The notes: generated from the sequence alone by a model not told the origin. Positions 7,304-16,839 are shown, numbered from the stretch's first letter. The stretch: 26,210 nucleotides of DNA from JAVVRI01 sp036654795 (GCA_036654795.1 JAVVRI010000011.1:1-26210), one strand, 5' to 3'. Numbers and translations: made by a program.

Positions 7304-7597
7304 ATGACCGAGGATCATAAAAGAGTGTTGGCTGTATTTGAAGTAAGGGTCCGCGATTTAATGGCTTTGTGTGATAAACAAGCTTTTCAAATTAGCGAAC
7401 TGCAAGACGTTTTGACTCATAAAAACGAGGAAATACTACAAGCTCATCGTATGATTGATGATTTGAGTGCCAAATGTGATAATATGTTGACAGCTCGTGT
7501 TGTCTCTGTTAGTGAAGGAGAAGCAAGGGGTGCTAAGATGAGATTATCAAAACTAGTGCGGGAAGTAGATAAGTGCATTGCACTATTAAACGAATAG
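7304..7597 (+). CDS. Small coiled-coil protein upstream of zapA
   Basis: A 97-residue, Lys/Glu-rich, almost wholly helical protein with heptad-like spacing of hydrophobic residues through about residues 12-62, and no signal peptide or membrane segment. I do not recognise a named family. It ends 5 bp before the zapA start and shares its promoter, which suggests a partner in divisome assembly, by analogy with small ZapB-like coiled coils; this is inference from position and shape only. The start is ATG 7304; a longer reading from 7283 would begin inside the promoter box. Confidence 0.65.
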   Translation: MTEDHKRVLAVFEVRVRDLMALCDKQAFQISELQDVLTHKNEEILQAHRMIDDLSAKCDNMLTARVVSVSEGEARGAKMRLSKLVREVDKCIALLNE

Positions 7598-7602
7598 AAG
7601 CG

Positions 7603-7899
7603 ATGGACGATAAGTTTCTTATACATTTAGACATAGCCGATAAAAGCTACGGGCTTTGGATTAATCGAAGCGAGGAAGAATTGGCGCGTAATGCCGCGAA
7701 ACAGATTCGGGATAAGATTAATCAATATAGGTTGAATTTTGCTCAATCCGATGTGGATGTGAAGGATTTGTTAGCCATGGTTGCCTTTCAATTGTCGATA
7801 TCGAATCTACAATTGGAGGAGAAGAATGATACAACTCCTTTTACAGAAAAGATACAACAACTGACTGGTGAGTTAGAACAATATCTGAAGGATAAGTAA
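7603..7899 (+). CDS. zapA: Cell division protein ZapA
   Basis: FtsZ-binding protein that bundles and stabilises FtsZ filaments at the Z-ring. The 98-residue product has the ZapA globular head (FLIHLDIADKSYGLWINRSE, then EELARNAAKQIRDKINQYR) followed by a C-terminal helix suited to dimerisation and tetramerisation. Start is ATG 7603, the first codon that fits the family N-terminus (MDDKFLIHLDI). It is the second gene of a two-gene unit closed by a strong terminator. Confidence 0.88.
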   Translation: MDDKFLIHLDIADKSYGLWINRSEEELARNAAKQIRDKINQYRLNFAQSDVDVKDLLAMVAFQLSISNLQLEEKNDTTPFTEKIQQLTGELEQYLKDK

Positions 7900-7900
7900 T

Positions 7901-7978
7901 TTCTTAGTTCGAAGGTTTAAGAAGAAAATTTCCGCACTGCTTTACATGAGGTAAACATGTAATGGTAGTGCTTTTTTT
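7901..7978 (+). terminator. Two consecutive hairpins ending in a T tract between zapA and rny
   Basis: Hairpin 1 pairs TTCTTA 7901-7906 with TAAGAA 7918-7923. Hairpin 2 is long: GCACTGC 7934-7940 with GTAGTGC 7965-7971 (one wobble), and TTACATG 7942-7948 with CATGTAA 7956-7962 around AGGTAAA, followed by seven T at 7972-7978. Hairpin 2 is a convincing intrinsic terminator. The first hairpin is only supportive; a short processed RNA from this spacer is possible. Confidence 0.75.
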
Positions 7979-8014
7979 GTATTTATAAATAAACGAATTT
8001 AAATTATTAATTAA

Positions 8015-9446
8015 ATGGAGTATATAATCATATCAATAGTAACCTTCTTAGTAGGAGGTATACTAACGTGGTTTTGTATGCGTTTCCTACTCAAGTCGAA
8101 GTACGAATCCGTACTGCAGGATGCAGAGAGGGAGGCCGAGGTTATAAAGAAGAACAAGTTGCTTGAGGTAAAGGAGAAATTCCTGCATCTGAAAGCGGAT
8201 CTGGAAAAGCAGGTTTCTGTGCGTAACGCAAAGATTCAGGCAGTAGAAACAAAACTGAAGCAAAAGGAGTTGACGATCAATCAGCGCCAAGAAGAAATTC
8301 AGCGCAAGAGTGCTGAAATGGATGTGGTTAAGGAAAACTTGGCTACTCAGTTGGATTTGGTAGATAAGAAAAAACAGGATTTAGAGAAATTGCATCAACG
8401 TGAAGTTGAGCATTTGGAAGCTCTTTCAGGACTATCGGCCGATGAGGCAAAAGAGCGTCTGATTGAATCGTTGAAGGACGAGGCCAAATCGCAAGCGGCT
8501 TCATACATCAGTGAGATTGTGGAAGAGTCGAAGATGACAGCTAACAAGGAGGCTAAAAAAATCGTGATTCAATCCATTCAACGTGTAGCAACCGAAACAG
8601 CTATCGAGAACTCTATTACAGTGTTCCATATTGAATCGGATGAAATAAAAGGACGTATTATTGGTCGTGAAGGACGTAATATTCGTGCTCTGGAAGCTGC
8701 TACCGGTATCGAAATCGTAGTAGATGATACTCCTGAAGCGATTGTATTGTCAGGTTTTGATCCGGTTCGCCGTGAGATTGCCCGTCTGGCTTTGCATCAA
8801 TTGGTACAAGATGGCCGTATTCACCCGGCACGCATCGAAGAGGTGGTAACCAAGGTGAAGAAACAGGTGGAAGATGAGGTTGTGGAAACAGGTAAACGTA
8901 CCGTGATAGACCTCGGTGTACATGGGTTGCATCCCGAACTGATTCGTATGATCGGTAAAATGAAATATCGTTCCTCTTATGGCCAAAACTTGTTGCAGCA
9001 CGCCCGTGAAACGGCAAACCTTTGTGCGGTGATGGCTTCTGAATTAGGTCTGAATACGAAGAAAGCCAAACGTGCCGGTCTGCTTCATGATATAGGTAAG
9101 GTGCCGGATGATGAGCCGGAATTGCCGCACGCTATACTGGGTATGAAATTATGCGAGAAGTATAAGGAAAAACCGGATATTTGCAATGCTGTAGGTGCTC
9201 ACCACGATGAAGTGGAGATGCAAACGTTATTGGCTCCGATTGTTCAGGTCTGTGATGCCATTTCAGGTGCTCGTCCGGGTGCTCGTCGTGAAATTGTTGA
9301 GGCTTACATCAAACGTCTTAATGATTTGGAGCAACTGGCTCTTTCTTATCCGGGTGTTGTTAAAACGTACGCCATTCAGGCAGGTAGAGAGCTACGCGTG
9401 ATTGTGGGTGCCGACAAGATTGACGATAAGGACACGGAAAGCTTGT
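8015..9446 (+). CDS. rny: Ribonuclease Y, 3' end missing in the assembly gap
   Basis: Membrane-anchored endoribonuclease that starts mRNA decay. 477 codons are present: an N-terminal membrane helix (residues 3-26), a long charged coiled coil to about 160, a KH RNA-binding domain with GRIIGREGRNIRALEAATGI, and an HD domain with RAGLLHDIGKVPDD and a following AHHDEVE. Bacteroidales homologues are about 510 residues, so roughly 33 residues are missing at the C-terminus. Translating through the 56 Ns gives residues that do not resemble an RNase Y end (ITLFLYHIVN and on), so the apparent stop at 9560-9562 is not trusted. The gene has no close partner; zapA ends 115 bp upstream behind a terminator. 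Confidence 0.93.
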
Positions 9447-9502
9447 NNNNNNNNNNNNNNNNNNNNNNNNNNNNNNNNNNNNNNNNNNNNNNNNNNNNNN
9501 NN
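9447..9502. other. Assembly gap (56 N)
   Basis: Fifty-six undetermined bases. The gap interrupts rny before its expected end. The missing codons plus stop would need about 100 bp, so the gap length is probably nominal and the true distance between rny and rodA is unknown. Confidence 0.95.
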
Positions 9503-9567
9503 ATCACCCTCTTTTTGTATCATATAGTCAATGTGCGTGATTTGTATCGGCAGAGAAACTGATTGAT

Positions 9568-11013
9568 TTATCGTTCTTTACGGGAAGCATCCAGACGGAG
9601 GAAAATGAAGAGCAGGATCGTGAATCCCATGAGTGACGACCCGCCGTAACTAAAGAACGGCAGTGGAATGCCAATAACTGGCGTCAACCCCGTAACCATC
9701 CCTATATTGATGGCTAAGTGGAAGAAGAAGATCGAGGCTACGCTGTAGCCATAGACGCGTTTAAACGCATCGTTCTGCCGTTCGGCAAGGACGATCAGAC
9801 GGATAATGAAGGTGCCAAACAGGATCAGTACACCGGTAGCACCCCAGAAGCCTTGTTCTTCGCCTACGGTACAGAAGATAAAGTCTGTGTCCTGTTCCGG
9901 TACGTATTTTAGTTTTGTCTGTGTTCCGTTCAGAAAGCCTTTACCCCAGAGCCCGCCTGAGCCGATGGCAATCTTTGATTGGTTTACGTTATAGCCGGCT
10001 CCGCTGGGGTCGTCCTCCAGACCTAACGACACTTTGATACGTATCTGCTGATGGGGTTCCAGTATCTGATTGAATACATAATCGACTGAAAAAAGAAAGG
10101 CTACCGAACCGAGCGCAAAGACGGCAATCAGCGCGTAATGCTTGATCCAGTTACGGATGGATAGGTAGAGCAGATATAAAATCATGAGCGCTATCAGTCC
10201 GAACGCAATCCACGCAAAGTTGACCGGAGTAAACAGGGACACAATACCACCAATCAGGAAGGCAGCCGTTGTTCCCCCAATTAGTACCTGAGTAGCCCAC
10301 CGGTCTCGGTGCACACTGTTTACCAGACCGATTGAAATTAAAAGGATCATACAGGATACCAGCATTTCCCCCATGGGCGTAATGCCGGCAATAACCTCTG
10401 AATACTTCATCCCTGTAACAAAAAACAGAACGGCGCATACGCCCGTCAGTAGGAAATAACCGCTCATTCCTTCTCTATATAGCATCAGAAAAAATGCCAG
10501 ATAGACCAATGCTGAGCCTGTCTCTTTTTGCAAAAGAATGCAGACCATCGGAAGAAAGATCAGGATCAAACTGATTGTGAAGTTTTTAAACGTAGTCAGC
10601 TTGAATCCGTATGAACTCATGAACTTGGCGACTGCCAATGCCGTGGCAAACTTGGCAAACTCGGCAGGCTGTATGCGTATCGGTCCCATGACGAGCCATG
10701 AGCGTGAACCCTTAATGTCTGGTGCCAAAAAGATCGTAGCAATGAGCAGCGCGATGACGCCAATATAGATTAGATTGGCAAAGATGTCGAAGAAGTCGCT
10801 CTCCAACATCAAGATTACAAATATCAGCACAATGGAGAGTGATATCCATAACATTTGTGAGCCCGGCCGCCCCGAAGGGTCGAAAAGGCCAACATTGTTG
10901 TATTCATAGCTTGCCCCACAGATGCTAAACCATCCCGCTATTACCATCAGTAGGTATAGCGTAATGGTGATCCAATCGACCGACTTCCATATTTCAGTCT
11001 TTCTATAAAGCAT
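9568..11013 (-). CDS. rodA: Rod-shape SEDS glycosyltransferase RodA
   Basis: Polymerises lipid II into glycan strands in the elongation machinery, working with PBP2. The 481-residue integral membrane protein has about ten or more hydrophobic segments and SEDS motifs: IRIQPAEFAKF near the first third, VPEQDTDFIFCTVGEEQGFWG with the Asp expected to be catalytic, and the C-terminal PLPFFSYGGSSLM. It is longer than E. coli RodA because of an extra central membrane region, as I recall for Bacteroidota homologues. Its start overlaps the end of mrdA by 11 bp. It is the last gene of the minus-strand cell-shape operon. Confidence 0.95.
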   Translation of the reverse strand: MLYRKTEIWKSVDWITITLYLLMVIAGWFSICGASYEYNNVGLFDPSGRPGSQMLWISLSIVLIFVILMLESDFFDIFANLIYIGVIALLIATIFLAPDIKGSRSWLVMGPIRIQPAEFAKFATALAVAKFMSSYGFKLTTFKNFTISLILIFLPMVCILLQKETGSALVYLAFFLMLYREGMSGYFLLTGVCAVLFFVTGMKYSEVIAGITPMGEMLVSCMILLISIGLVNSVHRDRWATQVLIGGTTAAFLIGGIVSLFTPVNFAWIAFGLIALMILYLLYLSIRNWIKHYALIAVFALGSVAFLFSVDYVFNQILEPHQQIRIKVSLGLEDDPSGAGYNVNQSKIAIGSGGLWGKGFLNGTQTKLKYVPEQDTDFIFCTVGEEQGFWGATGVLILFGTFIIRLIVLAERQNDAFKRVYGYSVASIFFFHLAINIGMVTGLTPVIGIPLPFFSYGGSSLMGFTILLFIFLRLDASRKER

Positions 11014-12859
11014 TGTTGGGTAGTATTACTGCGTTCAAAATGTATTCTTCGGTGGCTTTGTTTGCCTCCGATATTTCCCTCTTTAGGTATTTTTCAAGCA
11101 TCAGTTTGCCGATTGGCACGGCATAGGTGGCACCGAAACCGGCATTCTCCACAAAGACCGTAATGGCCACCTTGGGCTTTTCGTAAGGAGCGAAGCCCAT
11201 AAAAATAGAGTGGTCCTTGCCGTGCGGGTTCTCGGCTGTGCCCGTTTTACCGCATACTTGAATGTCTGGTAGGGCAGCTGCGTGGCAGGAACCTCCTAGT
11301 ACGGCATTCAACATTCCTTCGGCGGCGTAGTTGTAGTACTCCGTGTTGATGGTGGGATAGCGTTTTTGCGTGTAAAGCGAGTCGAGAGGTGTGTCTTGTA
11401 CCTCCTTCACCACGTGCGGAGTCATAAAGTAGCCACGGTTGGCAATGGTAGCGGCCAGATTGCATATTTGCAATGGGGTAGCTTCTATTTCTCCTTGACC
11501 AATGGCTATGGATATTACGGTACTGGAATTCCAGCGACCGCCATATATTTTGTCGTACACTTTGCTGTTCGGTATGTATCCGCGCTTTTCGCCCGGTAGG
11601 TCGATGCCCAGCTTGTAGCCATATCCCATGCTTACAATGTGATCCTTCCATACTTCGAAGGCTTTTTGTACGGTTGGGTAACGACGGCGGCTATCTAACA
11701 TGTCGTGTAGTCCCCAGCAGAAATAAGCGTTGCAGGAAGTAGCTAATGCCGCAACCAGATTGAGTGGCGAGCCATGAGGATGACAGGCCGGCTTGCCGCC
11801 TCGCAAAGGATAACCATGGAAGCAAGTATACTGCGTCTGTGGTGTAATCACCCCTTCTTGAAGGAATACCAGCCCCTGTGCCGGTTTGAACGTTGAGCCT
11901 GGAGGATAGCAAGCCATCAGCGGACGGTCGAAAAGCGGTTTGTTGGGATCTTTAGCCAGCATGGAGTGGCTTTTGCCCCGTTGCCGTCCGACCATGATGC
12001 TGGGATCGAAGCTGGGTGCGGAAACCATGCAAAGCACTTCGCCTGTCTCCGGCTCAATCATGACGATGCCGCCCAGTTTGTTGTTCATTAGTTGTTCCCC
12101 ATAAGCTTGCAATTCGGCGTCGATAGATAGCTTCAGGTTTTTCCCGGATATGGGCGCCACGTCGTGCTTTCCCTCCTCGTAACGTCCTTTGATGCGGCCA
12201 TGCGCATCGCGTAGCAGGATCTCTACCCCTTTTACTCCGCGCAGTTGTTCTTCGTAAGAGCGCTCTACGCCTGAACGACCTGAGTAGTCGCCTTGCACGT
12301 AGTAGGGGTCTTTCTCTAAATCCCGGCGGTTTACCTCGCCAATGTTGCCCAATACGTGGGCTCCGAAAGGACATTCGTATTCACGAATGGTACGATTCTG
12401 TATGTAGAAGCCCGGGAACTTATATAGTTTTTCCTGTAACACGCCGTATTCTTGAGCGGAAAGTTGGTTCATAAATACCTGAGGCACGTACGAGGAGTAT
12501 CCCGGATTGAGGCGTCTGTTCTTAATGTCGGCAATGCGCTTTACGAACTGTTGCTGTTTGATGCCAAGAATGTTACAGAGGTCTAGCGTGTCGAATGGCT
12601 GTATTTCGCGCATGATCAACATCACGTCGTAGGCTGGCTGGTTATAGACGAGTAACTTTCCGTTGCGATCATATAGCATGCCGCGCGAAGGATACAAAGT
12701 CTTTTTCAGGAAGGCGTTGCTGTCCGCCCATGCTTTATAGTCGCTGTCTACAATCTGTAGGAAGAATAAACGGACTATAAAGATGAATATCAGTATCACT
12801 ACAGCACCTCCAATGACGTAGCGTCTGTTTTCGAGTGTGTACTTTATGTTAGTCTCCAC
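11003..12859 (-). CDS. mrdA: Penicillin-binding protein 2 (elongation transpeptidase)
   Basis: Class B PBP that cross-links peptidoglycan during lateral wall growth, partner of RodA. The 618-residue protein has one N-terminal membrane anchor (about 14-36), a PBP dimer/pedestal domain (including RGMLYDRNGKLL at 59-70), and the transpeptidase domain. That domain carries the three active-site motifs: STFK (Ser322, Lys325), SCN (375-377) and KTGT (538-541). All catalytic residues are present. It overlaps mreD and rodA by 11 bp each. Confidence 0.96.
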   Translation of the reverse strand: METNIKYTLENRRYVIGGAVVILIFIFIVRLFFLQIVDSDYKAWADSNAFLKKTLYPSRGMLYDRNGKLLVYNQPAYDVMLIMREIQPFDTLDLCNILGIKQQQFVKRIADIKNRRLNPGYSSYVPQVFMNQLSAQEYGVLQEKLYKFPGFYIQNRTIREYECPFGAHVLGNIGEVNRRDLEKDPYYVQGDYSGRSGVERSYEEQLRGVKGVEILLRDAHGRIKGRYEEGKHDVAPISGKNLKLSIDAELQAYGEQLMNNKLGGIVMIEPETGEVLCMVSAPSFDPSIMVGRQRGKSHSMLAKDPNKPLFDRPLMACYPPGSTFKPAQGLVFLQEGVITPQTQYTCFHGYPLRGGKPACHPHGSPLNLVAALATSCNAYFCWGLHDMLDSRRRYPTVQKAFEVWKDHIVSMGYGYKLGIDLPGEKRGYIPNSKVYDKIYGGRWNSSTVISIAIGQGEIEATPLQICNLAATIANRGYFMTPHVVKEVQDTPLDSLYTQKRYPTINTEYYNYAAEGMLNAVLGGSCHAAALPDIQVCGKTGTAENPHGKDHSIFMGFAPYEKPKVAITVFVENAGFGATYAVPIGKLMLEKYLKREISEANKATEEYILNAVILPNNAL

Positions 12860-13367
12860 TTTTCTGTGATTCCAGGTTAAACGCCTCTACTGTGCAGATA
12901 ATCAACGTTGTCATAACCGTACTCGCCAGAATGCGGATGAACAAGAACAACGGGTCGAAGAAGGTAAGCGATTCGATCATAAACAGCGTCATGTGCTGTA
13001 AAAACACGAACGCCAATACGTAACGTAAAAATCCTCCGTGACCGAATGTTTTATAGGAAGGGTAAATGCCGTCAGGCAAGTCTTTGCCGAAAAGAAAATT
13101 GATCAGTGATTGTCGGGAGAAGCCGACCAGCGTACAAGCTGCTGCGTGCATGCCCGGTGTGTTCGAGAAGGTGTCTATTACCAAACCGATTAGGAAGGAG
13201 AAGAACACAACTTGCGTCTGCGACGTCCCTACCGGCAGTTTAATAATGAAATAGAGATATAGAAAGGGCGTAGCAATGCGTAGGAAGTAAATGTTGTTCA
13301 GTATCAAAACCTGTATCAACACAAACACCACAAAATAGAATAGTCCGCGTAGTAAATTATTAATCAT
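12849..13367 (-). CDS. mreD: Rod-shape-determining protein MreD
   Basis: A 172-residue inner-membrane protein with about five hydrophobic segments, part of the MreBCD elongation complex. Sequence conservation in the family is low; the call rests on size, topology and position between mreC and mrdA. It overlaps mreC by 8 bp and mrdA by 11 bp. Confidence 0.88.
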   Translation of the reverse strand: MINNLLRGLFYFVVFVLIQVLILNNIYFLRIATPFLYLYFIIKLPVGTSQTQVVFFSFLIGLVIDTFSNTPGMHAAACTLVGFSRQSLINFLFGKDLPDGIYPSYKTFGHGGFLRYVLAFVFLQHMTLFMIESLTFFDPLFLFIRILASTVMTTLIICTVEAFNLESQKSGD

Positions 13368-14214
13368 TTTTCTTTGCCTCCAATTCTACATCCACCTGCT
13401 CTGTCTGATGGAAATTCTTTATGATACGGACATTCTTTAAGTTTGTGAAGTCAGTAGCCAGTTTAACCTCTAATGAATAGAAGTTGTCGTCATGTTGCTT
13501 TTGGAAAGAGGAGACAGAGCCAACAATAATACCTGCCGGAAAGACAGCTGAATAACCACTTGTTAGAATTGCATCTCCCGCCTTAAACTCCACGTGGCGC
13601 GGCAATTGCTCCAAGTTGGCATATTGGGCATCATGTCCTGTCCATGTCATCGAACCAAAATAACTGCTGCCGGCTACTTTACAACTTAACCGGAACTTCG
13701 GATTCAGTAAGGGAATAACAACGGAAAAATGGTCGGATACTGTTGATACAATCCCTACCACTCCCCGTTCGGACACCACTCCCATATCGGGAGTGATTCC
13801 ATCTTTTCTTCCTTTGTTTACCGTAATATAGTTGAACAGATGTGTTACGCTGTTGCTGACCACTTCGGCCGTCGTAAAGCTATACGAGAACCGTTCGGTG
13901 GAGTCCGGCACAAAGCCCGCAAAGACTACCGTATCGGCCAGCATGCTCTCCATCTGATCCTGCAGATCCAATAACTGCATTTCCAATTCGCCATTTCGTT
14001 CGAGCAACTCTTTATTCGTTTCTCTCAGACTCAAGTAGGAGGTCACCGAAGTAGCCAAGGACGTAAGATGTCCCGTCACTACATTCGCCGAACTAAAGAT
14101 AATATTGCGTTGATACGTGTTGTTACGATAAATCAACATCAACGAAATAATCTCAAGTAATATAAACAGAAACCAATGCCTCTGCCCTACTAGAAAATCA
14201 AGCAGTTTACGCAT
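13360..14214 (-). CDS. mreC: Rod-shape-determining protein MreC
   Basis: Bitopic membrane protein that activates PBP2 from the periplasmic side. The 284-residue product has one N-terminal membrane helix (about 12-30), a coiled coil (about 60-95, NKELLERNGELEMQLLDLQD), and the paired beta-barrel domain with VNKGRKDGITPDMGVVSERG and GDAILTSGYSAVFPAGI. It starts 21 bp after mreB and overlaps mreD by 8 bp. The short charged tail after about residue 265 is family-variable. Confidence 0.94.
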   Translation of the reverse strand: MRKLLDFLVGQRHWFLFILLEIISLMLIYRNNTYQRNIIFSSANVVTGHLTSLATSVTSYLSLRETNKELLERNGELEMQLLDLQDQMESMLADTVVFAGFVPDSTERFSYSFTTAEVVSNSVTHLFNYITVNKGRKDGITPDMGVVSERGVVGIVSTVSDHFSVVIPLLNPKFRLSCKVAGSSYFGSMTWTGHDAQYANLEQLPRHVEFKAGDAILTSGYSAVFPAGIIVGSVSSFQKQHDDNFYSLEVKLATDFTNLKNVRIIKNFHQTEQVDVELEAKKND

Positions 14215-14235
14215 ATAGAGTTATAAGATACCAAA

Positions 14236-15255
14236 TTAACGAATGAGGAAATTAAATTTATCTATATTCTTCAATGCGACCCCCGTACCTTTTGCCACAG
14301 CGTGTAATGGATCTTCTGCGATATGGAACGGGATGTTGATTTTGTCGGTCAGACGTTTGTCCAATCCACGCATCAAAGCACCGCCGCCGGCCAGATAGAT
14401 ACCATTGTGTACGATGTCTGCATACAATTCCGGAGGAGTTTGTTCCAACGCGCTCAGAATAGCTGCTTCCATCTTCGAAATTGATTTTTCCAGACAGTGT
14501 GCAATCTCCTGATAAGAGACCGGCACTTCCATCGGAAGGGCAGTCATCTGGTTCGGTCCATGCACAATAAAGTCTTCAGGAGGATTCTCAAGCGATGTCA
14601 ACGCTGAGCCTACATGTATCTTGATCTGTTCAGCCGTACGCTCGCCTACCTTTACGTTGTGCTGGCGGCGCATATATTCCATGATGTCGGCCGTTAGGTC
14701 GTCACCGGCGATACGTATTGATTTGTTTGATACGATTCCGCCCAGCGATATAACAGCAATCTCAGTTGTTCCGCCGCCTATATCTACAATCATGTTACCT
14801 TCGGGTGCTTCCACATCGATGCCAATCCCGATGGCTGCGGCCATTGGTTCGTATATCATGTACACATCGCGTCCACCGGCATGCTCTGCTGAGTCGCGCA
14901 CGGCGCGTATCTCTACTTCCGTACTGCCGGAGGGTATGCAAATCACAATTCGAAGGGAGGGAGAGAACCAACGACTCTTCGTGCTCATCATTTTTATCAT
15001 GCCGCGCATCATCTGCTCAGCAGCATAAAAGTCCGCAATTACCCCATCGCGGAGTGGGCGGATTGTACGAATGTTTTCGTGCGTCTTCCCATGCATCTGT
15101 CGTGCTTTCTCACCTACAGCCAGTACTTTGTCTGTACGCCTGTCCAAAGCAACAACCGAAGGAGCATCTACTACAATCTTACCATTACTGATGATAATGG
15201 TGTTTGCGGTACCCAGATCTATGGCTATTTCTTGAGTGAAAGAGAATAATCCCAT
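14236..15255 (-). CDS. mreB: Actin-like rod-shape protein MreB
   Basis: Membrane-associated actin homologue that guides the elongation machinery. The 339-residue protein shows the ATPase signatures IDLGTANTII (phosphate 1), IVDIGGGTTEIAVISLGG (phosphate 2), YEPMAAAIGIG and YLAGGGALMRGLD (adenosine). The N-terminal MGLFSFTQE is a plausible membrane-binding amphipathic start. It begins 22 bp downstream of purH and is followed by mreC, so it probably shares the purH transcript. Confidence 0.97.
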   Translation of the reverse strand: MGLFSFTQEIAIDLGTANTIIISNGKIVVDAPSVVALDRRTDKVLAVGEKARQMHGKTHENIRTIRPLRDGVIADFYAAEQMMRGMIKMMSTKSRWFSPSLRIVICIPSGSTEVEIRAVRDSAEHAGGRDVYMIYEPMAAAIGIGIDVEAPEGNMIVDIGGGTTEIAVISLGGIVSNKSIRIAGDDLTADIMEYMRRQHNVKVGERTAEQIKIHVGSALTSLENPPEDFIVHGPNQMTALPMEVPVSYQEIAHCLEKSISKMEAAILSALEQTPPELYADIVHNGIYLAGGGALMRGLDKRLTDKINIPFHIAEDPLHAVAKGTGVALKNIDKFNFLIR

Positions 15256-15277
15256 TGTTCGTTTTGTATTTAAAACA

Positions 15278-16801
15278 TTAGTGTTTAAAGTGACGGATTC
15301 CCGTCTTTACCATAGCTAAACCATGCTCGTTGCAATAAGCAACAGAGAGTTTGTCGTTAATAGAACCTCCCGGCTGAATGACAGCGGTAATACCTGCATT
15401 GGCTGCTATCTCCACGCAATCAGGGAAAGGGAAGAATGCGTCAGAAGCCATAACGGCACCTTTAAGGTCGAAACCAAAAGAGGCAGCCTTTTCAATAGCT
15501 TGTTTGAGTGAATCCACACGAGACGTTTGTCCGATGCCACTGGCGCAAAGTTGTTTGTTCTTCACCAATGTTATGGCGTTGGACTTACTGTTCTTTACCA
15601 ATTTGTTGGCAAAGAGCAGATCTTCCACCTCTTGCGTGTTCGGCCGTTTGTCTGTCATGGACTCCAGATCGTTGGCTGTTTGAATGCTAAGGTCTTTTTC
15701 CTGCATCAACACGCCGTTCAGTAAGGAGCGGAATTGCATCGGACATGTTTTGGCTTCTTTCTGTATCAGGACGATGCGGTTTTTCTTCTGCATCAGTACT
15801 TCCAGAGCGTCCGTGTCATAATCCGGAGCAATAATAACTTCGAAAAATATCTTGTTGATTTCTTCGGCTACAGCCTTAGTCACCAATGTGTTTGTAATTA
15901 GGATGCCACCAAAGGCAGAAACGGGGTCACCGGCTAATGCGTCTTCCCATGCTTCCAGCACTGTGGGGCGTGAAGCAATACCACAAGCATTGTTATGCTT
16001 CAGGATGGCAAATGTCAGTTCATCAAATTCACCAATCAGCGTTACGGCTGCGTCAATATCCAGTAGATTGTTGTAGGAGATTTCTTTTCCATGCAACTGT
16101 TCGAACATTGCTTCGAATTTACCGAAGAATTGAGCTTTCTGGTGTGGGTTCTCGCCATAACGAAGCGGCTTGGCATCGTTTTCCGCTGCGCGGAAGGCCG
16201 TGCCTTGACGATCATCGAAATAGTTAAAGATGGCACTGTCGTAGCCGGAGGATACAGCGAATGCCTCTTTGGCAAACCATTTCCGCTCTTCCAATGTCGT
16301 TTCGCCTCCTTTATTCTGCAATAGTTCCAGCAGAGGTGCGTATTGTTTCTTCGAAGCAACGATAACCACATCGTTAAAGTTTTTGGCTGCTGCCCGTATG
16401 AGCGAGATGCCGCCTATATCTATCTTTTCAATAATTGCTTGTTCTTCTGCACCTGAAGCTACTGTTTCTTCGAAGGGGTAGAGGTCTACAATTACGAGGT
16501 CGATTTCCGGAATTTCGTATTCTGCAATCTGCGCCTTGTCCATTTCATTGTCGCGGCGAGTCAGGATTCCTCCGAATACTTTCGGATGCAACGTCTTTAC
16601 GCGTCCACCCAAAATAGAAGGGTAACCGGTCAGATCTTCCACGGCATCGCAAGGTAAACCTAACGATTCAATAAAAGTTTGTGTCCCTCCGGTTGATACA
16701 AAGTTAACGCCTTCAGCGTGAAGCATTTTTAATATCTCGTCCAGTCCCTCTTTGTGATAAACAGAGACTAAAGCACGTCTCAATCGTTTCGTTGCAGTCA
16801 T
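15278..16801 (-). CDS. purH: Bifunctional AICAR transformylase / IMP cyclohydrolase
   Basis: Catalyses the last two steps of de novo IMP synthesis. The start is the ATG complementary to 16799-16801 (MTATKRLRRALVSVYHKEGL), where family homology begins; longer readings to 16897 add residues without homology. The 507-residue protein has the MGS-like cyclohydrolase domain first (VSTGGT, GGRVKTLHPKVFGGIL, VDLYPFE) and then the transformylase domain (PLRYGENPHQKA, YNNLLDIDAA, the KH pair in AILKHNNACGIA, and the C-terminal ASDAFFPFPDCVE and QPGGSIND). It is first in the operon carrying mreBCD-mrdA-rodA, an order I recall from other Bacteroidales, so purine supply and wall growth may be co-transcribed. 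Confidence 0.95.
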   Translation of the reverse strand: MTATKRLRRALVSVYHKEGLDEILKMLHAEGVNFVSTGGTQTFIESLGLPCDAVEDLTGYPSILGGRVKTLHPKVFGGILTRRDNEMDKAQIAEYEIPEIDLVIVDLYPFEETVASGAEEQAIIEKIDIGGISLIRAAAKNFNDVVIVASKKQYAPLLELLQNKGGETTLEERKWFAKEAFAVSSGYDSAIFNYFDDRQGTAFRAAENDAKPLRYGENPHQKAQFFGKFEAMFEQLHGKEISYNNLLDIDAAVTLIGEFDELTFAILKHNNACGIASRPTVLEAWEDALAGDPVSAFGGILITNTLVTKAVAEEINKIFFEVIIAPDYDTDALEVLMQKKNRIVLIQKEAKTCPMQFRSLLNGVLMQEKDLSIQTANDLESMTDKRPNTQEVEDLLFANKLVKNSKSNAITLVKNKQLCASGIGQTSRVDSLKQAIEKAASFGFDLKGAVMASDAFFPFPDCVEIAANAGITAVIQPGGSINDKLSVAYCNEHGLAMVKTGIRHFKH

Positions 16802-16831
16802 TGTGTCTAGTAACTTTAATGTTTTAGAGCA

Positions 16832-16839
16832 CAAAAGTA
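16832..16839 (-). promoter_or_regulatory. Probable proximal -7 box for purH (TACTTTTG)
   Basis: The plus strand reads CAAAAGTA, 30 bp upstream of the purH start codon. No TTG is found at the usual 19-21 bp, so the promoter is only half supported. Confidence 0.4.

Noticed and set aside
9503..9562. Post-gap frame as the true end of RNase Y
   Set aside because: The residues after the gap do not resemble the family C-terminus and the frame across N is arbitrary.
10151..10438. Small membrane-like frame inside rodA
   Set aside because: Same strand, different frame within a confidently identified gene; no independent start signal.
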